A model generated the notes under the pieces. The model was given only the letters and a program-made list of their open reading frames with translations. It was not told where the DNA came from and made no database searches. From positions 1-33,617 of the forward strand of contig JAILJC010000020.1 of NCBI GenBank assembly GCA_024694965.1: DNA of 33,617 nucleotides, given 5' to 3'. Of the stretch, positions 32,457-33,617 are shown piece after piece; the stretch's first letter is position 1, and every line of letters starts with the position of its first letter. Source of the stretch: Lachnospiraceae bacterium (GTDB lineage: Bacteria > Bacillota > Clostridia > Lachnospirales > Lachnospiraceae). A program made the position numbers and the translations under genes.

Positions 32457-33617
<1,161 letters not shown>

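Overview
The window looks like the chromosome of a Gram-positive anaerobe of the Lachnospiraceae/Butyrivibrio type (inference). Reasons: very large secreted proteins built from Ig-like and BspA-type leucine-rich repeats, zinc-ribbon proteins with a YARHG domain, a solo ECF transporter S subunit, an iron-dependent alcohol dehydrogenase, GGAGG-type ribosome binding sites, moderate GC, and frequent AGG (Arg) and ATA (Ile) codons.

Layout. 1-1000: the 3' end of hflX and a rhomboid protease. 1001-2513: a scar where the 3' end of a minus-strand gene with a Tyr-rich tail abuts a 5'-deleted, frameshifted RND efflux pump gene. 2615-4741: two oxidoreductases, an aldo/keto reductase and a YqhD-like alcohol dehydrogenase. 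4738-7508, minus strand: a compact TetR - CPBP protease - MFS exporter operon with a near-consensus promoter flanked by two related palindromes. 7577-9588: AI-2E-family permease and a DUF1189 protein, closed by a terminator. 9710-13653: a doubly truncated PfkB sugar kinase, an AGE-family sugar isomerase, a membrane HD-GYP phosphodiesterase and an orphan ABC ATPase, tightly spaced. 13679-23422: two giant secreted proteins, a papain-like protease with a repeat stalk and a BspA-like LRR protein. The second has its own promoter and a folded leader RNA that I could not assign to a known class.

23423-23938 has no protein gene. It holds direct repeats, a 22-bp perfect hairpin and tRNA-Gly(CCC) on the minus strand. 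23939-31740 is a long co-directional run: exonuclease III, three zinc-ribbon proteins, a GIY-YIG protein fused in frame to an aminotransferase, a His-rich CobW-type metallochaperone GTPase, and a second CobW-like GTPase whose C-terminus resembles the DUF1980/YcgQ domain. 31787-32302 (minus) is an ECF S subunit with a palindrome over its -10 box. The window ends inside enolase.

The best candidates for something undescribed are the CobW pair with the GTPase-DUF1980 fusion and the palindrome between them, the zinc-ribbon/YARHG operon, the leader RNA at 18239-18290, and the GIY-YIG-aminotransferase fused frame. Several lesions (RND, PfkB, lost stop codon) are either real gene decay or assembly errors, and read mapping would tell which.
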